From contig JAVCCD010000197.1 in NCBI GenBank assembly GCA_030765665.1, positions 1 to 19,651 on the forward strand: a stretch of DNA of 19,651 nt, in the 5' to 3' direction. Position numbers and translations under genes: made by a program. The number at the start of each line of letters is the position of its first letter. Position 1 is the stretch's first letter. Source of the DNA: Candidatus Tenebribacter mawsonii. GTDB lineage: Bacteria > Cloacimonadota > Cloacimonadia > Cloacimonadales > TCS61. The notes beneath the pieces were generated by a model. It saw nothing but the letters and a program-made list of their open reading frames with translations. It searched no databases and was not told where the DNA came from. This document shows, piece by piece, positions 8,710-16,775 of this stretch.

Positions 8710-9851
8710 AAACTAAAACCTTTATTGCTCAGTATGATATTTATATTCTTTTTTCATATATCGCACTGATGGCAATAGGTATTTTCATGCAGCTGAATAT
8801 AAGTTCTGTTAGAACTACCATGTATTTTTTCTATCGCCAGTTTATTTGGCTTTTTCTCTCTTTTGGCTCTGTATATTTCGCATTCAAAATCATTGATATA
8901 GAAAAGTTTAGAAAGCTTATCTTCCCATTAATAATTATTACTATCCTCTTGTTGATATCCGTGCTTATATTTGGTGATGAGGTTAAGGGTGCAGTTAGAA
9001 GCATACGTATTTGGAAGATAAATATTCAACCAAGCTTACTCGCACGTATTCTCCTGATTTTTTATTTTGCACACATTCTGGATAAACAGAAAAGAAAAAT
9101 TGATGATACAAGACCAAAAAGGTTTTTTGTTCATTTTAATCAGCTTATCATCATCACGATTATAATTTATTCACTTATCCTATTTGAAAAACATTTTAGT
9201 CCTCTTATAATCTCGGGATTAACTTTACTTTCGTTACTATTTATTGCAAAAATCAGATTATCAACAATTGCATTAATTCTTGCAGTATGTCTATTGTTTG
9301 GAATATTAATATTACAATTGGGTCCTACTTATCGATCGGAAAGAATGAAAATTTACACAAAGTACTCTCTGTTTCATAAAGCAATGAACAAAGAAGGTAG
9401 TTATACCGGGGATAAGGAGTACCAAGTTAGAGAAAGTTTACTCTCTTTATCTGGTGGGAAATTAACGGGTACATCTCCAACAAGAGGAACGGGAAAACAC
9501 TACTTTCTACCCGAAGCTAAAACAGATTACATTTTTTCAATTATTGGTGAAGAGTTTGGATTTTTAGGTGCACTTTTAGTTATTGGATTATTTGTCTTCC
9601 TATTTATTAGAGCTATTATTAATTCGTTACGACAAGATGACATATTCCTAAAATTAGCAGGTATCGGCTTAGGAATGAATATATTTTTTAATGCAATGGT
9701 TAATATTGGCGTTTCGATAGCTATATTACCATCAACAGGTGTTACTTTACCCTTTATAAGTTACGGTGGAACATCATTGCTGGTGAATTCATTCTCAGTT
9801 GGACTTCTGCTGAATATTAGTGCAAAAAAGCAGATATTACAAAGTTATTGA
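8706..9851 (+). CDS. ftsW: Septal peptidoglycan glycosyltransferase FtsW (SEDS family)
   Basis: A 381-residue SEDS-family integral membrane protein with about ten hydrophobic helices. SEDS proteins polymerise lipid II into glycan strands; FtsW works with the septal PBP encoded here by ftsI. The large extracytoplasmic loop contains YQVRESLLSLSGGKLTG and FLPEAKTDYIFSIIGEEFG. Asp274 in the TDYIF stretch corresponds to the essential aspartate of the family. The C-terminal helix pair holds STGVTLPFISYGGTSLL, diagnostic for SEDS proteins. FtsW rather than RodA is assigned from its place between murD and murG. The GxGxGN stretch of proteobacterial FtsW is replaced by GTSPTRGTGK, a lineage difference. 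It starts inside the murD stop (ATGA). Confidence 0.95.
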   Translation: MKTKTFIAQYDIYILFSYIALMAIGIFMQLNISSVRTTMYFFYRQFIWLFLSFGSVYFAFKIIDIEKFRKLIFPLIIITILLLISVLIFGDEVKGAVRSIRIWKINIQPSLLARILLIFYFAHILDKQKRKIDDTRPKRFFVHFNQLIIITIIIYSLILFEKHFSPLIISGLTLLSLLFIAKIRLSTIALILAVCLLFGILILQLGPTYRSERMKIYTKYSLFHKAMNKEGSYTGDKEYQVRESLLSLSGGKLTGTSPTRGTGKHYFLPEAKTDYIFSIIGEEFGFLGALLVIGLFVFLFIRAIINSLRQDDIFLKLAGIGLGMNIFFNAMVNIGVSIAILPSTGVTLPFISYGGTSLLVNSFSVGLLLNISAKKQILQSY

Positions 9852-9855
9852 AGGA
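9851..9855 (+). promoter_or_regulatory. Ribosome binding site fixing the murG start
   Basis: AAGGA lies 6 bases before ATG 9862. It supports that codon over an upstream in-frame start at 9820 (TTG class) that would extend MurG by 14 residues into ftsW. MurG homology also begins just after ATG 9862. Confidence 0.75.
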
Positions 9856-9861
9856 TTTTTT

Positions 9862-10938
9862 ATGAGAGACAAGAAAGTGATTATTGCTGCAGGTGGAACT
9901 GGTGGTCATATTGTACCTGCCATTTCGATTGCAAAAGAATTAATTCAAGACGGAGTAAGAATTCTTTTTGTTGGAAACAAGAACAGCATGGAACAAAAGC
10001 TAGCAGAGAGGCATGAGATTGCTTTTGCTGAGATCAATGTGCAAAAATTTTATCGCAAAATCACTCTTGCACATTTTAAATTTCCATTCAAACTTATTAA
10101 GAGTATTCTCGATTCTAAAAAGATTATTCGCAAATTTGAACCAAGTGCATTCCTCGGTACAGGTGGATTTGTCAGTGGTCCAGTTGGTTACGCTGCTCAC
10201 TTGCTTAAAATTCCTATATTCTTACAAGAACAAAATAGTTATCCAGGTGCAACCACTAAGATACTAAGTAAGTATGCCACAAAAATATTTGTGGGAAATC
10301 ACGACGCAATAAAACATTTACCACAAAAAAAAGCGGTTTATTCTGGGAATCCAATTAATCAAAATGCTGTGGTCGAAAAGAATCTAATTGATTTTGATAA
10401 GCTGGGTTTGAAAACAAGTACAAAAAAGATATTCCTTTTTGGAGGGAGTCAGGGCTCTGTTGTTTTAAATAATGCTTTCTTACCAATTATTGATGATTTT
10501 TTGAAACAAGGTCATGAAGTCATCTGGCAAATAGGTAGCTACAGTTTTAACGAATTTTATCCAAAAGTAAAAGATAAAAAAGGTGTTTATGCTTTTGATT
10601 TCACAAATGAGATCGGGAAAATTTATAATTCTGTTGATCTGGCAATAGCACGTGCTGGAGCCTTAAGTCTGGCAGAACTGGAAACAAAAAAAATTCCCTC
10701 AATTCTTATACCTCTTCCCTCTGCTGCAGAAAATCACCAATATTATAATGCAGTAGAACTAAAAGAGAAAAACGTTGCTGAAATTATAGAGCAAAAAGAT
10801 CTGAATCCAATTATTTTAAAGGATACAGCATTAAAAATGTTAGATAATATTGATAAAATTAAAGAAAATTTTTCTTCAACTATTCATGCAAATGCAGCAA
10901 AGAATATAGCTGGTACAATCATGAATTATTTATCTTAA
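9862..10938 (+). CDS. murG: Undecaprenyl-PP-MurNAc-pentapeptide-UDPGlcNAc GlcNAc transferase MurG
   Basis: A 358-residue GT-B glycosyltransferase (GT28 family) acting on the inner face of the membrane; it adds GlcNAc to lipid I, producing lipid II. The N-terminal acceptor domain opens with the glycine loop GGTGGH at residues 11-16 followed by IVPAISIAKEL. A second glycine motif is in FLGTGGFVSGPVGYAA, with LQEQNSYPGATTK after it. The C-terminal UDP-GlcNAc domain shows LFGGSQGS, ARAGALSLAEL and PSAAENHQYYNA. All are MurG hallmarks and the length is normal. The gene follows ftsW by 10 bp and precedes murC by 10 bp. Confidence 0.97.
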   Translation: MRDKKVIIAAGGTGGHIVPAISIAKELIQDGVRILFVGNKNSMEQKLAERHEIAFAEINVQKFYRKITLAHFKFPFKLIKSILDSKKIIRKFEPSAFLGTGGFVSGPVGYAAHLLKIPIFLQEQNSYPGATTKILSKYATKIFVGNHDAIKHLPQKKAVYSGNPINQNAVVEKNLIDFDKLGLKTSTKKIFLFGGSQGSVVLNNAFLPIIDDFLKQGHEVIWQIGSYSFNEFYPKVKDKKGVYAFDFTNEIGKIYNSVDLAIARAGALSLAELETKKIPSILIPLPSAAENHQYYNAVELKEKNVAEIIEQKDLNPIILKDTALKMLDNIDKIKENFSSTIHANAAKNIAGTIMNYLS

Positions 10939-10948
10939 AGGAGAATAG

Positions 10949-12316
10949 ATGTTAGGAAGAACCAAGAAAATTCATTTCGTGGGAATTGGTGGGATAGGCA
11001 TGAGTGGAATTGCAGAACTTTTAATAAATCAAGGCTTTAAGGTTAGCGGTTCCGATCTTAATCTGAGCAAAATAACAAAACATCTTACCCAAATTGGTGC
11101 TGTTATTTCTCAAGGACACAATGCAAACACAATAAAAGATGCAGATGTAATTGTGAAATCATCTGCAGTGAAAGATGACAACCCAGAGATAGCATTCGCA
11201 CTTTCACAAAAAATCCCTGTTATCCGTCGTGCTGAGATGCTATCTGAGATAATGCGAATGAGCTATGGTATCGGAATTGCTGGAACACATGGTAAGACAT
11301 CTACAACTTCTATGGTTGGAAGTGTACTTTCTGCAGCTTCATTGGATCCAACAGTTATAGTTGGAGGAATTGTAAAGAACTATGGTTCTAATAACTTACT
11401 TGGTTCTGGTAAATATATTGTTGTAGAAGCTGATGAATTTGATCGTTCTTTTCTCACACTCAGCCCGATAATTGCCGGCATTACAAATATTGAAGCTGAT
11501 CATCTGGATTGCTATACAGATTTGGATGGAGTAAAAAAAGCCTTTGTTGAGTATGCCAACAAGGTTCCTTTCTTTGGTAGTGTAATCGTCTGCTTAGATG
11601 ACCATGGAGTTCAATCAATTATACCCGAAATTAACAAAAAAATTCTAACTTATGGCTTTTCACAGCAAGCTAATGTTCGCGCTATTAATGTTAAATTTAA
11701 TAATTTTATGACAAGTTATACAGCTGTTTTTAATGGTACGGAGCTAGGAAGTATCGACCTGAATGCACTTGGAGATCATAATATCCTCAACTCACTAATG
11801 GCTGTTGCAACTGGGCTAGAACTTGATATTCCATTCGAACAAATTCAAAAGGGATTATCTGAATACAATGGTGTTTTTCGTAGATTCGAGTACAAAGGTG
11901 AAAGAGATGGTGTGAAATTATATGATGATTATGCACATCACCCAACCGAAATCGAAGCAACACTGAAAGGAGTAAGAGATAGCATCTCCAGCCGAATTGT
12001 GGTTGCTTTCCAACCTCATTTGTATTCTCGAACACAAGATTTTTATGAAAATTTCGGTCGCTCTTTTTTCCAATCTGATATTCTTCTTATCACACCAATA
12101 TTCCCAGCAAGAGAAAAACCAATTCCAGGTGTCACAGGAAAGCTTATCTCCGACGCAGCAATTCAATCTGGGCATAAGAATGTTCATTATATTGAATCGA
12201 ATAACGAAATAATAGATAAGATAAAAGAAGTAACAAAAGCAGGTGACATTCTCATCACAATGGGAGCAGGAAGTATTTACAAATTCGGTGAAAAATTCTT
12301 AAGTATGAAAAATTAA
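10949..12316 (+). CDS. murC: UDP-N-acetylmuramate:L-alanine ligase MurC
   Basis: A 455-residue cytoplasmic Mur ligase that attaches L-alanine to UDP-MurNAc, the first amino acid of the stem peptide. The Rossmann-like start IHFVGIGGIGMSGIAELL is characteristic of MurC. The ATP loop GTHGKTST begins at residue 112 (Lys116) with the MurC-specific histidine. VVEADEFDRSFL, NIEADHLDCY, FRRFEYKG, DDYAHHPTEI and FQPHLYSRT follow in the usual order. A strong ribosome site AAAGGAG (10937-10943) precedes ATG 10949 and overlaps the murG stop. No irregularities were seen. Confidence 0.98.
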   Translation: MLGRTKKIHFVGIGGIGMSGIAELLINQGFKVSGSDLNLSKITKHLTQIGAVISQGHNANTIKDADVIVKSSAVKDDNPEIAFALSQKIPVIRRAEMLSEIMRMSYGIGIAGTHGKTSTTSMVGSVLSAASLDPTVIVGGIVKNYGSNNLLGSGKYIVVEADEFDRSFLTLSPIIAGITNIEADHLDCYTDLDGVKKAFVEYANKVPFFGSVIVCLDDHGVQSIIPEINKKILTYGFSQQANVRAINVKFNNFMTSYTAVFNGTELGSIDLNALGDHNILNSLMAVATGLELDIPFEQIQKGLSEYNGVFRRFEYKGERDGVKLYDDYAHHPTEIEATLKGVRDSISSRIVVAFQPHLYSRTQDFYENFGRSFFQSDILLITPIFPAREKPIPGVTGKLISDAAIQSGHKNVHYIESNNEIIDKIKEVTKAGDILITMGAGSIYKFGEKFLSMKN

Positions 12317-12336
12317 TTTAAGCAAAAAAGGAAAAA

Positions 12337-13206
12337 ATGTTTGACAGTAAAATGCTAACTTCGTTTGTTATAAAGAGTTCATTATATAGATACTCCAACA
12401 TAAAGATCGGTGATAAAGTCACCTATCTTGTTGCTCCACAAAGTATTAGCGATCTAGCTATTATAATAAAGGAAGCTAAGGCACAAAATTTAGAAATACT
12501 TCCTGTTGGTGGTGGTTCTAATATACTGTTTGGAGATGTTGGAAATAGAGTGATTATTCTGGATGCAAACCTTCCTGAAATCTTCGATGTTAAAGAGGAT
12601 ATTGTAACAACTTCATCAAATATTAAGATCAGTTCGTTTATTGATAAAGCAATGCAGTACGATTTGGGCGGATTAGAATTTATTTCAGGAATTCCTGCAC
12701 ATATTGGTGGAGCAATTAATATGAATGCGGGAGCTTTTGGAAAATGTATTTTTGATTATGTGTTATGGATTGAATATGTAAACCTGGAAGGAAATATAAT
12801 TAAACTTGAACGAGAAGACCTTAATTTCGGTTACAGAACAACTTCAATTGATGGTTTTATAATAAGAGCTGGCTTGAAATTAGATAAGAAAACAAAGAAA
12901 CAGATCTTAGATGCAAAAGAAAACATTATCTCCATGAGACTTGAAAGACACCCTTATGACTATCCCAGTTTAGGCAGCACATTCAAAAATCCTGATGGTA
13001 AATTCGCTGGACAATTAATTGAAGAATGTGGATTGAAAGGTTTACAAATTGGTAATGCACAGATCAGTGAAAAACATGCTAATTTTATTTTAAACAAAGG
13101 AAATGCTACATTTGAAGATGTGACTGAAATAATTAGAATTGTAAAAAAAGCTGTAAAAGAGCAAAAAAATATTGAACTTGAATTAGAGATAAGGATAATA
13201 AACTGA
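12337..13206 (+). CDS. murB: UDP-N-acetylenolpyruvoylglucosamine reductase MurB
   Basis: A 289-residue FAD-dependent reductase that converts UDP-GlcNAc-enolpyruvate to UDP-MurNAc with NADPH. The FAD-binding domain shows LPVGGGSNILF (PVGGGSN at 56-62) and ISGIPAHIGGAINMNAGAFG. FGYRTTSI carries the conserved substrate-side arginine. LGSTFKNP at 212-219 supplies the proton-donor serine (Ser214), and the C-terminal ELELEIRI includes the conserved glutamate (probably Glu284). The shorter length is consistent with type II MurB. AAGGA at 12328-12332 is close to ATG 12337; an in-frame ATG at 12352 is also possible. The stop overlaps the ftsQ start by one base (TGATG). No ddl lies between murB and ftsQ, unlike in many dcw clusters. 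Confidence 0.96.
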   Translation: MFDSKMLTSFVIKSSLYRYSNIKIGDKVTYLVAPQSISDLAIIIKEAKAQNLEILPVGGGSNILFGDVGNRVIILDANLPEIFDVKEDIVTTSSNIKISSFIDKAMQYDLGGLEFISGIPAHIGGAINMNAGAFGKCIFDYVLWIEYVNLEGNIIKLEREDLNFGYRTTSIDGFIIRAGLKLDKKTKKQILDAKENIISMRLERHPYDYPSLGSTFKNPDGKFAGQLIEECGLKGLQIGNAQISEKHANFILNKGNATFEDVTEIIRIVKKAVKEQKNIELELEIRIIN

Positions 13207-13958
13207 TGAAGAAAAAACGATCTGGTTCAAGCAGATATTTCTTATTTTTTGTTGTACTTATTGCACTGATATATGCTGGTTATATTGGCATAAACAGCTT
13301 GTTTACTAAACTCGATCTTTTAAAAGTTAAATATGTAACGATAAGTGGGAATGAAAATTTAGAAACAGATTTTCTAAAAAATATCTGTAATGATTTCATT
13401 AATTTAAATTTGTATTCTATCTCAAAAAGAGACGTATTAAAAAAGTATGAGAACATTGTTCGGATTGATGATATCAAAGTTTCCAGAATATTCCCAAATA
13501 AATTAAAAATAGTGATTAGTGAAAAAAGGGGTGAATTCCATTTCCTAACAGAAAATGGTAACATCTTCCCTATTGATAAAAATAGAGTTGTTTTGGATAA
13601 TGTGAATTTTTATGAGAATGAAGCCTTGCCTGTTATTGGGACTAATGTTCCTGATACCGATATTATTATAGGACAAAAAATTCAGAATGCTCTAATTGAG
13701 AAAGTTTTTGTATTACGTGATAAATTTGATTCCGTAGACCCGGATTTTATTAACAGTATTTCCGAGTTTTATTTAAAGGGAGAGAATTTAATCTTTGTTA
13801 ATGCAAACATAGGATACAGAATAGTGTTTGGAAATGAAGAGATTGAAGAGAAACTTAAGAAACTCATTTTTCTTGAACAAAACCGTACTTTTGAGAAAGG
13901 CACAACAATAGACCTGAGATTCAAAGATCAGCTTGTGATCAGGTCGGAGGAGATATGA
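13206..13958 (+). CDS. ftsQ: Cell division protein FtsQ/DivIB
   Basis: A 250-residue bitopic protein: a basic cytoplasmic tail (MKKKRSGSSR), one transmembrane helix at about residues 11-30, then a periplasmic POTRA domain at about 37-107. The POTRA region reads VKYVTISGNENLETDFL, with FPNKLKIVISEKRGEF at its end, a typical FtsQ pattern. A beta domain follows, including INSISEFYL and a final IDLRFKDQLVI. FtsQ recruits the FtsL/FtsB partners to the division site. Sequence similarity is modest, as is usual, but topology and position between murB and ftsA make the call secure. The stop overlaps the ftsA start as ATGA, with GGAGGAG just upstream. Confidence 0.92.
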   Translation: MKKKRSGSSRYFLFFVVLIALIYAGYIGINSLFTKLDLLKVKYVTISGNENLETDFLKNICNDFINLNLYSISKRDVLKKYENIVRIDDIKVSRIFPNKLKIVISEKRGEFHFLTENGNIFPIDKNRVVLDNVNFYENEALPVIGTNVPDTDIIIGQKIQNALIEKVFVLRDKFDSVDPDFINSISEFYLKGENLIFVNANIGYRIVFGNEEIEEKLKKLIFLEQNRTFEKGTTIDLRFKDQLVIRSEEI

Positions 13959-15220
13959 AGATAGGTCAAGTGATTACGGCAATAGATATTGGTACAACCA
14001 AGATCTGTGTAATTATTACGCAAATAAACGAAGAAAATAAATTGGAAGTTAAGGGAATTGGCACAAGTAGATCTGATGGCATGGTGAATGGAATTGTTGT
14101 TGATATAATGAAGGCTTCAAAATCTATGAGTGATGCAATAAATGAAGCTGAAGAAATGGCAACCATCAAAGCAAAAAATATTTATGTGGGGATTGCCGGA
14201 GAGCATATTAAAAGCCAAAATACAATTGGCCGTATCTCTCTTACTTCTGGTGCACATCCTTGCGATATTGACCAGCAACATGTAGAGAATGTTATATCGA
14301 ACTCTAAGAATAATGTAAAAATCCAGCAAGGAAATGAACGGTTGGAAATTATACATGCTATACCTCAATATTATAAGATAGATGATCAAGATGGAATTAT
14401 GAATCCCGTTAATATGAGTGGATTCAATCTCTCTGCTCATGTGCATATTGTAATGGCGGATATCAACGCACTCAGAAATATAAATAAATGTATTGAAATT
14501 GCCGGTTATAAAGTTGAAGAGAGTTATCTTGAACCAATTGCATCTTCTCATGCAGTTCTTGATGATGTAGAAAAAACCCTGGGTTCAATAATTATTGATA
14601 TTGGTGGTGGAACAACAGATATTGCAATATTCTACAAGGATAGCATTAGATTCAGTGCAGTTCTACCAATTGGTGGGAAAAATATAACTCACGATCTTTC
14701 TGTTGGTTTGCATACTTCTCCACAAAATGCTGAGAAACTCAAAATAGAATTGGGTAATTCACTTTCCGGCATGATCCCAGAGGATAAAATTATCGAGATT
14801 GAGGGAATTGGTGGACGAGAATCCAAGAAGAAGAAGCTAAAGTATATGACAGAAATCATAGAAGCTAGAATGCGAGAGATATTTGAAGGTGCATACAGGA
14901 TATTGAATGAAAATCATGATTTGAGTTTGATAACTGCGGGGCTGGTTCTTACTGGTGGTGCCTCACTTCTTAGAGATAGTTCAGCTTTGGCTGATCAGAT
15001 CTTTAATATGCCCACAAAGATCGGATATCCGAACCTGACCAAACTTGCTGGACCTACAGAAAGACTTGAGAATCCTAGATATGCAACTTCTGTAGGAATT
15101 TTATATTACGTTTATAGTGAACTTCAGAATAGAGATGAAACCATATCAAGTATCAAAATCGGAAATTCATTTTCTAATTTTTGGCAAAAAATTAAAAATA
15201 TTTTTAAAGAGTATGTTTAA
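13955..15220 (+). CDS. ftsA: Cell division protein FtsA (actin-like FtsZ membrane anchor)
   Basis: A 421-residue actin-fold ATPase that tethers FtsZ polymers to the membrane and links them to the septal synthases. The phosphate-1 motif AIDIGTTK is at residues 9-16. MVNGIVVD and the 1C subdomain follow. The phosphate-2 motif IDIGGGTTDIAIF has Asp215 and Asp222, and LVLTGGASLL is the adenosine motif. The last 18 or so residues (SNFWQKIKNIFKEYV) form an amphipathic helix, the usual FtsA membrane-targeting sequence. GGAGGAG at 13946-13952 inside ftsQ serves as a strong ribosome site. A basic stretch, ESKKKKLKY, lies near residue 290. Confidence 0.97.
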   Translation: MKIGQVITAIDIGTTKICVIITQINEENKLEVKGIGTSRSDGMVNGIVVDIMKASKSMSDAINEAEEMATIKAKNIYVGIAGEHIKSQNTIGRISLTSGAHPCDIDQQHVENVISNSKNNVKIQQGNERLEIIHAIPQYYKIDDQDGIMNPVNMSGFNLSAHVHIVMADINALRNINKCIEIAGYKVEESYLEPIASSHAVLDDVEKTLGSIIIDIGGGTTDIAIFYKDSIRFSAVLPIGGKNITHDLSVGLHTSPQNAEKLKIELGNSLSGMIPEDKIIEIEGIGGRESKKKKLKYMTEIIEARMREIFEGAYRILNENHDLSLITAGLVLTGGASLLRDSSALADQIFNMPTKIGYPNLTKLAGPTERLENPRYATSVGILYYVYSELQNRDETISSIKIGNSFSNFWQKIKNIFKEYV

Positions 15221-15238
15221 TATAAAAGATATATTTTC

Positions 15239-15244
15239 GGAGGT
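15239..15244 (+). promoter_or_regulatory. Strong Shine-Dalgarno site of ftsZ
   Basis: GGAGGT lies 3 bases upstream of ATG 15248, in the 27-bp ftsA-ftsZ gap. It is among the strongest sites in the cluster, which fits the high level of FtsZ needed. The AT-rich bases before it (TATAAAAGATATATTTTC) give no promoter I can defend. Confidence 0.65.
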
Positions 15245-15247
15245 TAT

Positions 15248-16399
15248 ATGTTGGAACTAGACCTGAACCATGATGAAATACCTTTTGGTACACATATAAA
15301 GATTATTGGTGTTGGCGGAGCTGGTGGAAATGCCATAGGTACAATGATCGACTACAATTTGAATGGCTTGGAATTTGTAGTAGCAAATACTAATATTGGT
15401 GATTTGAAAGAATCTAAAGCGCAAGTTAAATTACAGCTTGGGAGAGAACTGACCAAAGGACTTGGAGCAGGTGCAAATCCTGAAACTGGGCGTAAAGCTG
15501 CAGAAGAATCCCGCGAAGAGATTAAGAACAATTTAAAAGGTACAGATCTTCTTTTTATTGCTGCAGGTATGGGTGGTGGCACTGGTACAGGTGCAACTCC
15601 AGTGATTGCTGCACTAGCTCGTGAGCTGGGAATACTTACAATTGGGATCGTGAGTAGACCATTTAGAAGTGAAGGAAAAAAACGTACGATAAATGCAGAA
15701 AATGGAATAACAAAACTACGCGAAAATGTTGATACACTAATTGTAATACCAAATGAAAAACTTACTGAGATATTCCCGGATATGACTGTTATTGATGCAT
15801 TTAAAAAAGCTGATAATGTGCTTTATGAAGCAGCAAAAGCTATATCTGATATCATTAATTTCAGCGGTTATATGAACGTTGATTTTGCTGATGTACAAAC
15901 AATAATGAAGAATCGTGGGCTTGCGATGATGGGATCTGGTATGGGAGATGGAGATCAAAGAGCTGTTGATGCAGCGCAGAAAGCAATGAATAATCCACTT
16001 CTGTCAGATATCCCAATAGAAAATGCTAAAGGTGTCCTAATAAATATAACTGCCGGAAAAGATTTCAAAATGGACGAATTTGAATTAATTACAAATGAGA
16101 TAGTTAAGCAAACGGGTGAAGAAGGAGATATAATTACAGGAATCATTATTGATGATGAGATGGAAGGCAAAATTAAAGTAACTCTTATTACTACCGGACT
16201 TGATACTCCTAATACCACAGTTTACGAGCGTGAAACAATTATCTATAATAAAGAAAATGAATCTGAGGACATTGAACACACTTTACAAAGAATACGAAAA
16301 ACAGATTCATTGAATATAAATAAAGGAGTCGAGGATAAGACAAGTTCATTCGATAAGCAAATGGAAATTCCAGCTTTCTTAAGAAAATTCTCAAATTAA
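15248..16399 (+). CDS. ftsZ: Cell division GTPase FtsZ
   Basis: A 383-residue tubulin-like GTPase that polymerises into the division ring. IIGVGGAGGNAIGTM is the first nucleotide loop. The tubulin signature GGGTGTG is at residues 109-115. The T7 loop NVDFAD at 210-215 has the catalytic Asp212 and Asp215. NRGLAMMGSG and RAVDAAQKAMNNPLL are family blocks. After the GTPase domain comes a charged linker of about 50 residues and then the C-terminal peptide MEIPAFLRK (from 372), which in relatives binds FtsA. Two deviations stand out: the T2 loop reads N47-T48-N49 where NTD is nearly universal, and PFRSEGKKR replaces the common PFxFEGxxR. Confidence 0.98.
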   Translation: MLELDLNHDEIPFGTHIKIIGVGGAGGNAIGTMIDYNLNGLEFVVANTNIGDLKESKAQVKLQLGRELTKGLGAGANPETGRKAAEESREEIKNNLKGTDLLFIAAGMGGGTGTGATPVIAALARELGILTIGIVSRPFRSEGKKRTINAENGITKLRENVDTLIVIPNEKLTEIFPDMTVIDAFKKADNVLYEAAKAISDIINFSGYMNVDFADVQTIMKNRGLAMMGSGMGDGDQRAVDAAQKAMNNPLLSDIPIENAKGVLINITAGKDFKMDEFELITNEIVKQTGEEGDIITGIIIDDEMEGKIKVTLITTGLDTPNTTVYERETIIYNKENESEDIEHTLQRIRKTDSLNINKGVEDKTSSFDKQMEIPAFLRKFSN

Positions 16400-16420
16400 T
16401 CTTAGGGGAATAACCAGATT

Positions 16421-16759
16421 ATGGAAGATGTTCTTCTCCAATTTTTAATCCTTTCTTTTTCTATCTTCACAGTTGGCAGACTTACAAATCTTTTTGAAAT
16501 TGAGAGCTTCTCTACTGCTATCATCGTAACCTTAGTTTTTGCTCTGATTAATGTGACCTTAAAACCAATCCTGGAATTCATTTCATTCCCAATAACTTTT
16601 ATTACATTTGGGATCTTTACTTTTTTTGTAAATGGCTTTTGCCTTCTAACTGTTTCTAAACTTGTACCAAAATTCAAAGTGAATGGTTGTTTTACTGCTT
16701 CATTAGCTGCATTACTTATCTCACTAGTTAATACTTTCATTTTGAAGCTAATACATTAA
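16421..16759 (+). CDS. Small four-helix membrane protein, phage holin 4_2 / YvlD-like (PF04020-type)
   Basis: A 112-residue, almost wholly hydrophobic protein with about four transmembrane helices. The central block LKPILEFISFPITFITFGIF and the later helix LAALLISLVNTFI match the PF04020 family (phage holin 4_2, YvlD-like). Despite the name, these are mostly chromosomal proteins of unknown role, and nothing here suggests phage. It begins 21 bp after ftsZ. AGGGGAA (16404-16410) lies about 10 bases before ATG 16421, slightly distant. Close spacing suggests co-transcription with ftsZ. Family placement is from memory of the motif; function is unknown. Confidence 0.8.
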   Translation: MEDVLLQFLILSFSIFTVGRLTNLFEIESFSTAIIVTLVFALINVTLKPILEFISFPITFITFGIFTFFVNGFCLLTVSKLVPKFKVNGCFTASLAALLISLVNTFILKLIH

Positions 16760-16765
16760 GAAACT

Positions 16766-16770
16766 TGGAG
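16766..16770 (+). promoter_or_regulatory. Ribosome binding site deciding the hydrolase start
   Basis: TGGAG ends 5 bases before ATG 16776. It favours that ATG over the in-frame TTG at 16773, which would add only one residue and sit too close to the site. Confidence 0.55.
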
Positions 16771-16775
16771 AATTG

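Noticed and set aside
9820..9861. An extended MurG start 14 codons upstream, inside ftsW
   Set aside because: The AAGGA site at 9851-9855 and the start of MurG homology both point to ATG 9862.
14117..14551. A 144-codon open frame on the - strand inside ftsA
   Set aside because: It lies wholly within the well-supported ftsA frame, is rich in isoleucine, tyrosine and cysteine, and matches no family. It is a by-product of AT-rich coding sequence.
15221..15247. TATA-like sequence between ftsA and ftsZ as an ftsZ promoter
   Set aside because: In DNA this AT-rich such hexamers are expected by chance, and no partner -35 element at proper spacing was convincing.
16402..16740. A 112-codon open frame on the - strand, almost exactly antisense to the 112-codon holin-like gene
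   Set aside because: The + frame has a recognisable membrane family and continues the operon. The antisense frame is a low-complexity reflection of it, with no ribosome site or family match.
16421..16759. Phage origin, because the gene after ftsZ resembles a family named phage holin
   Set aside because: PF04020-type proteins are mainly chromosomal. No endolysin, integrase or structural phage gene is nearby, and base composition does not change.
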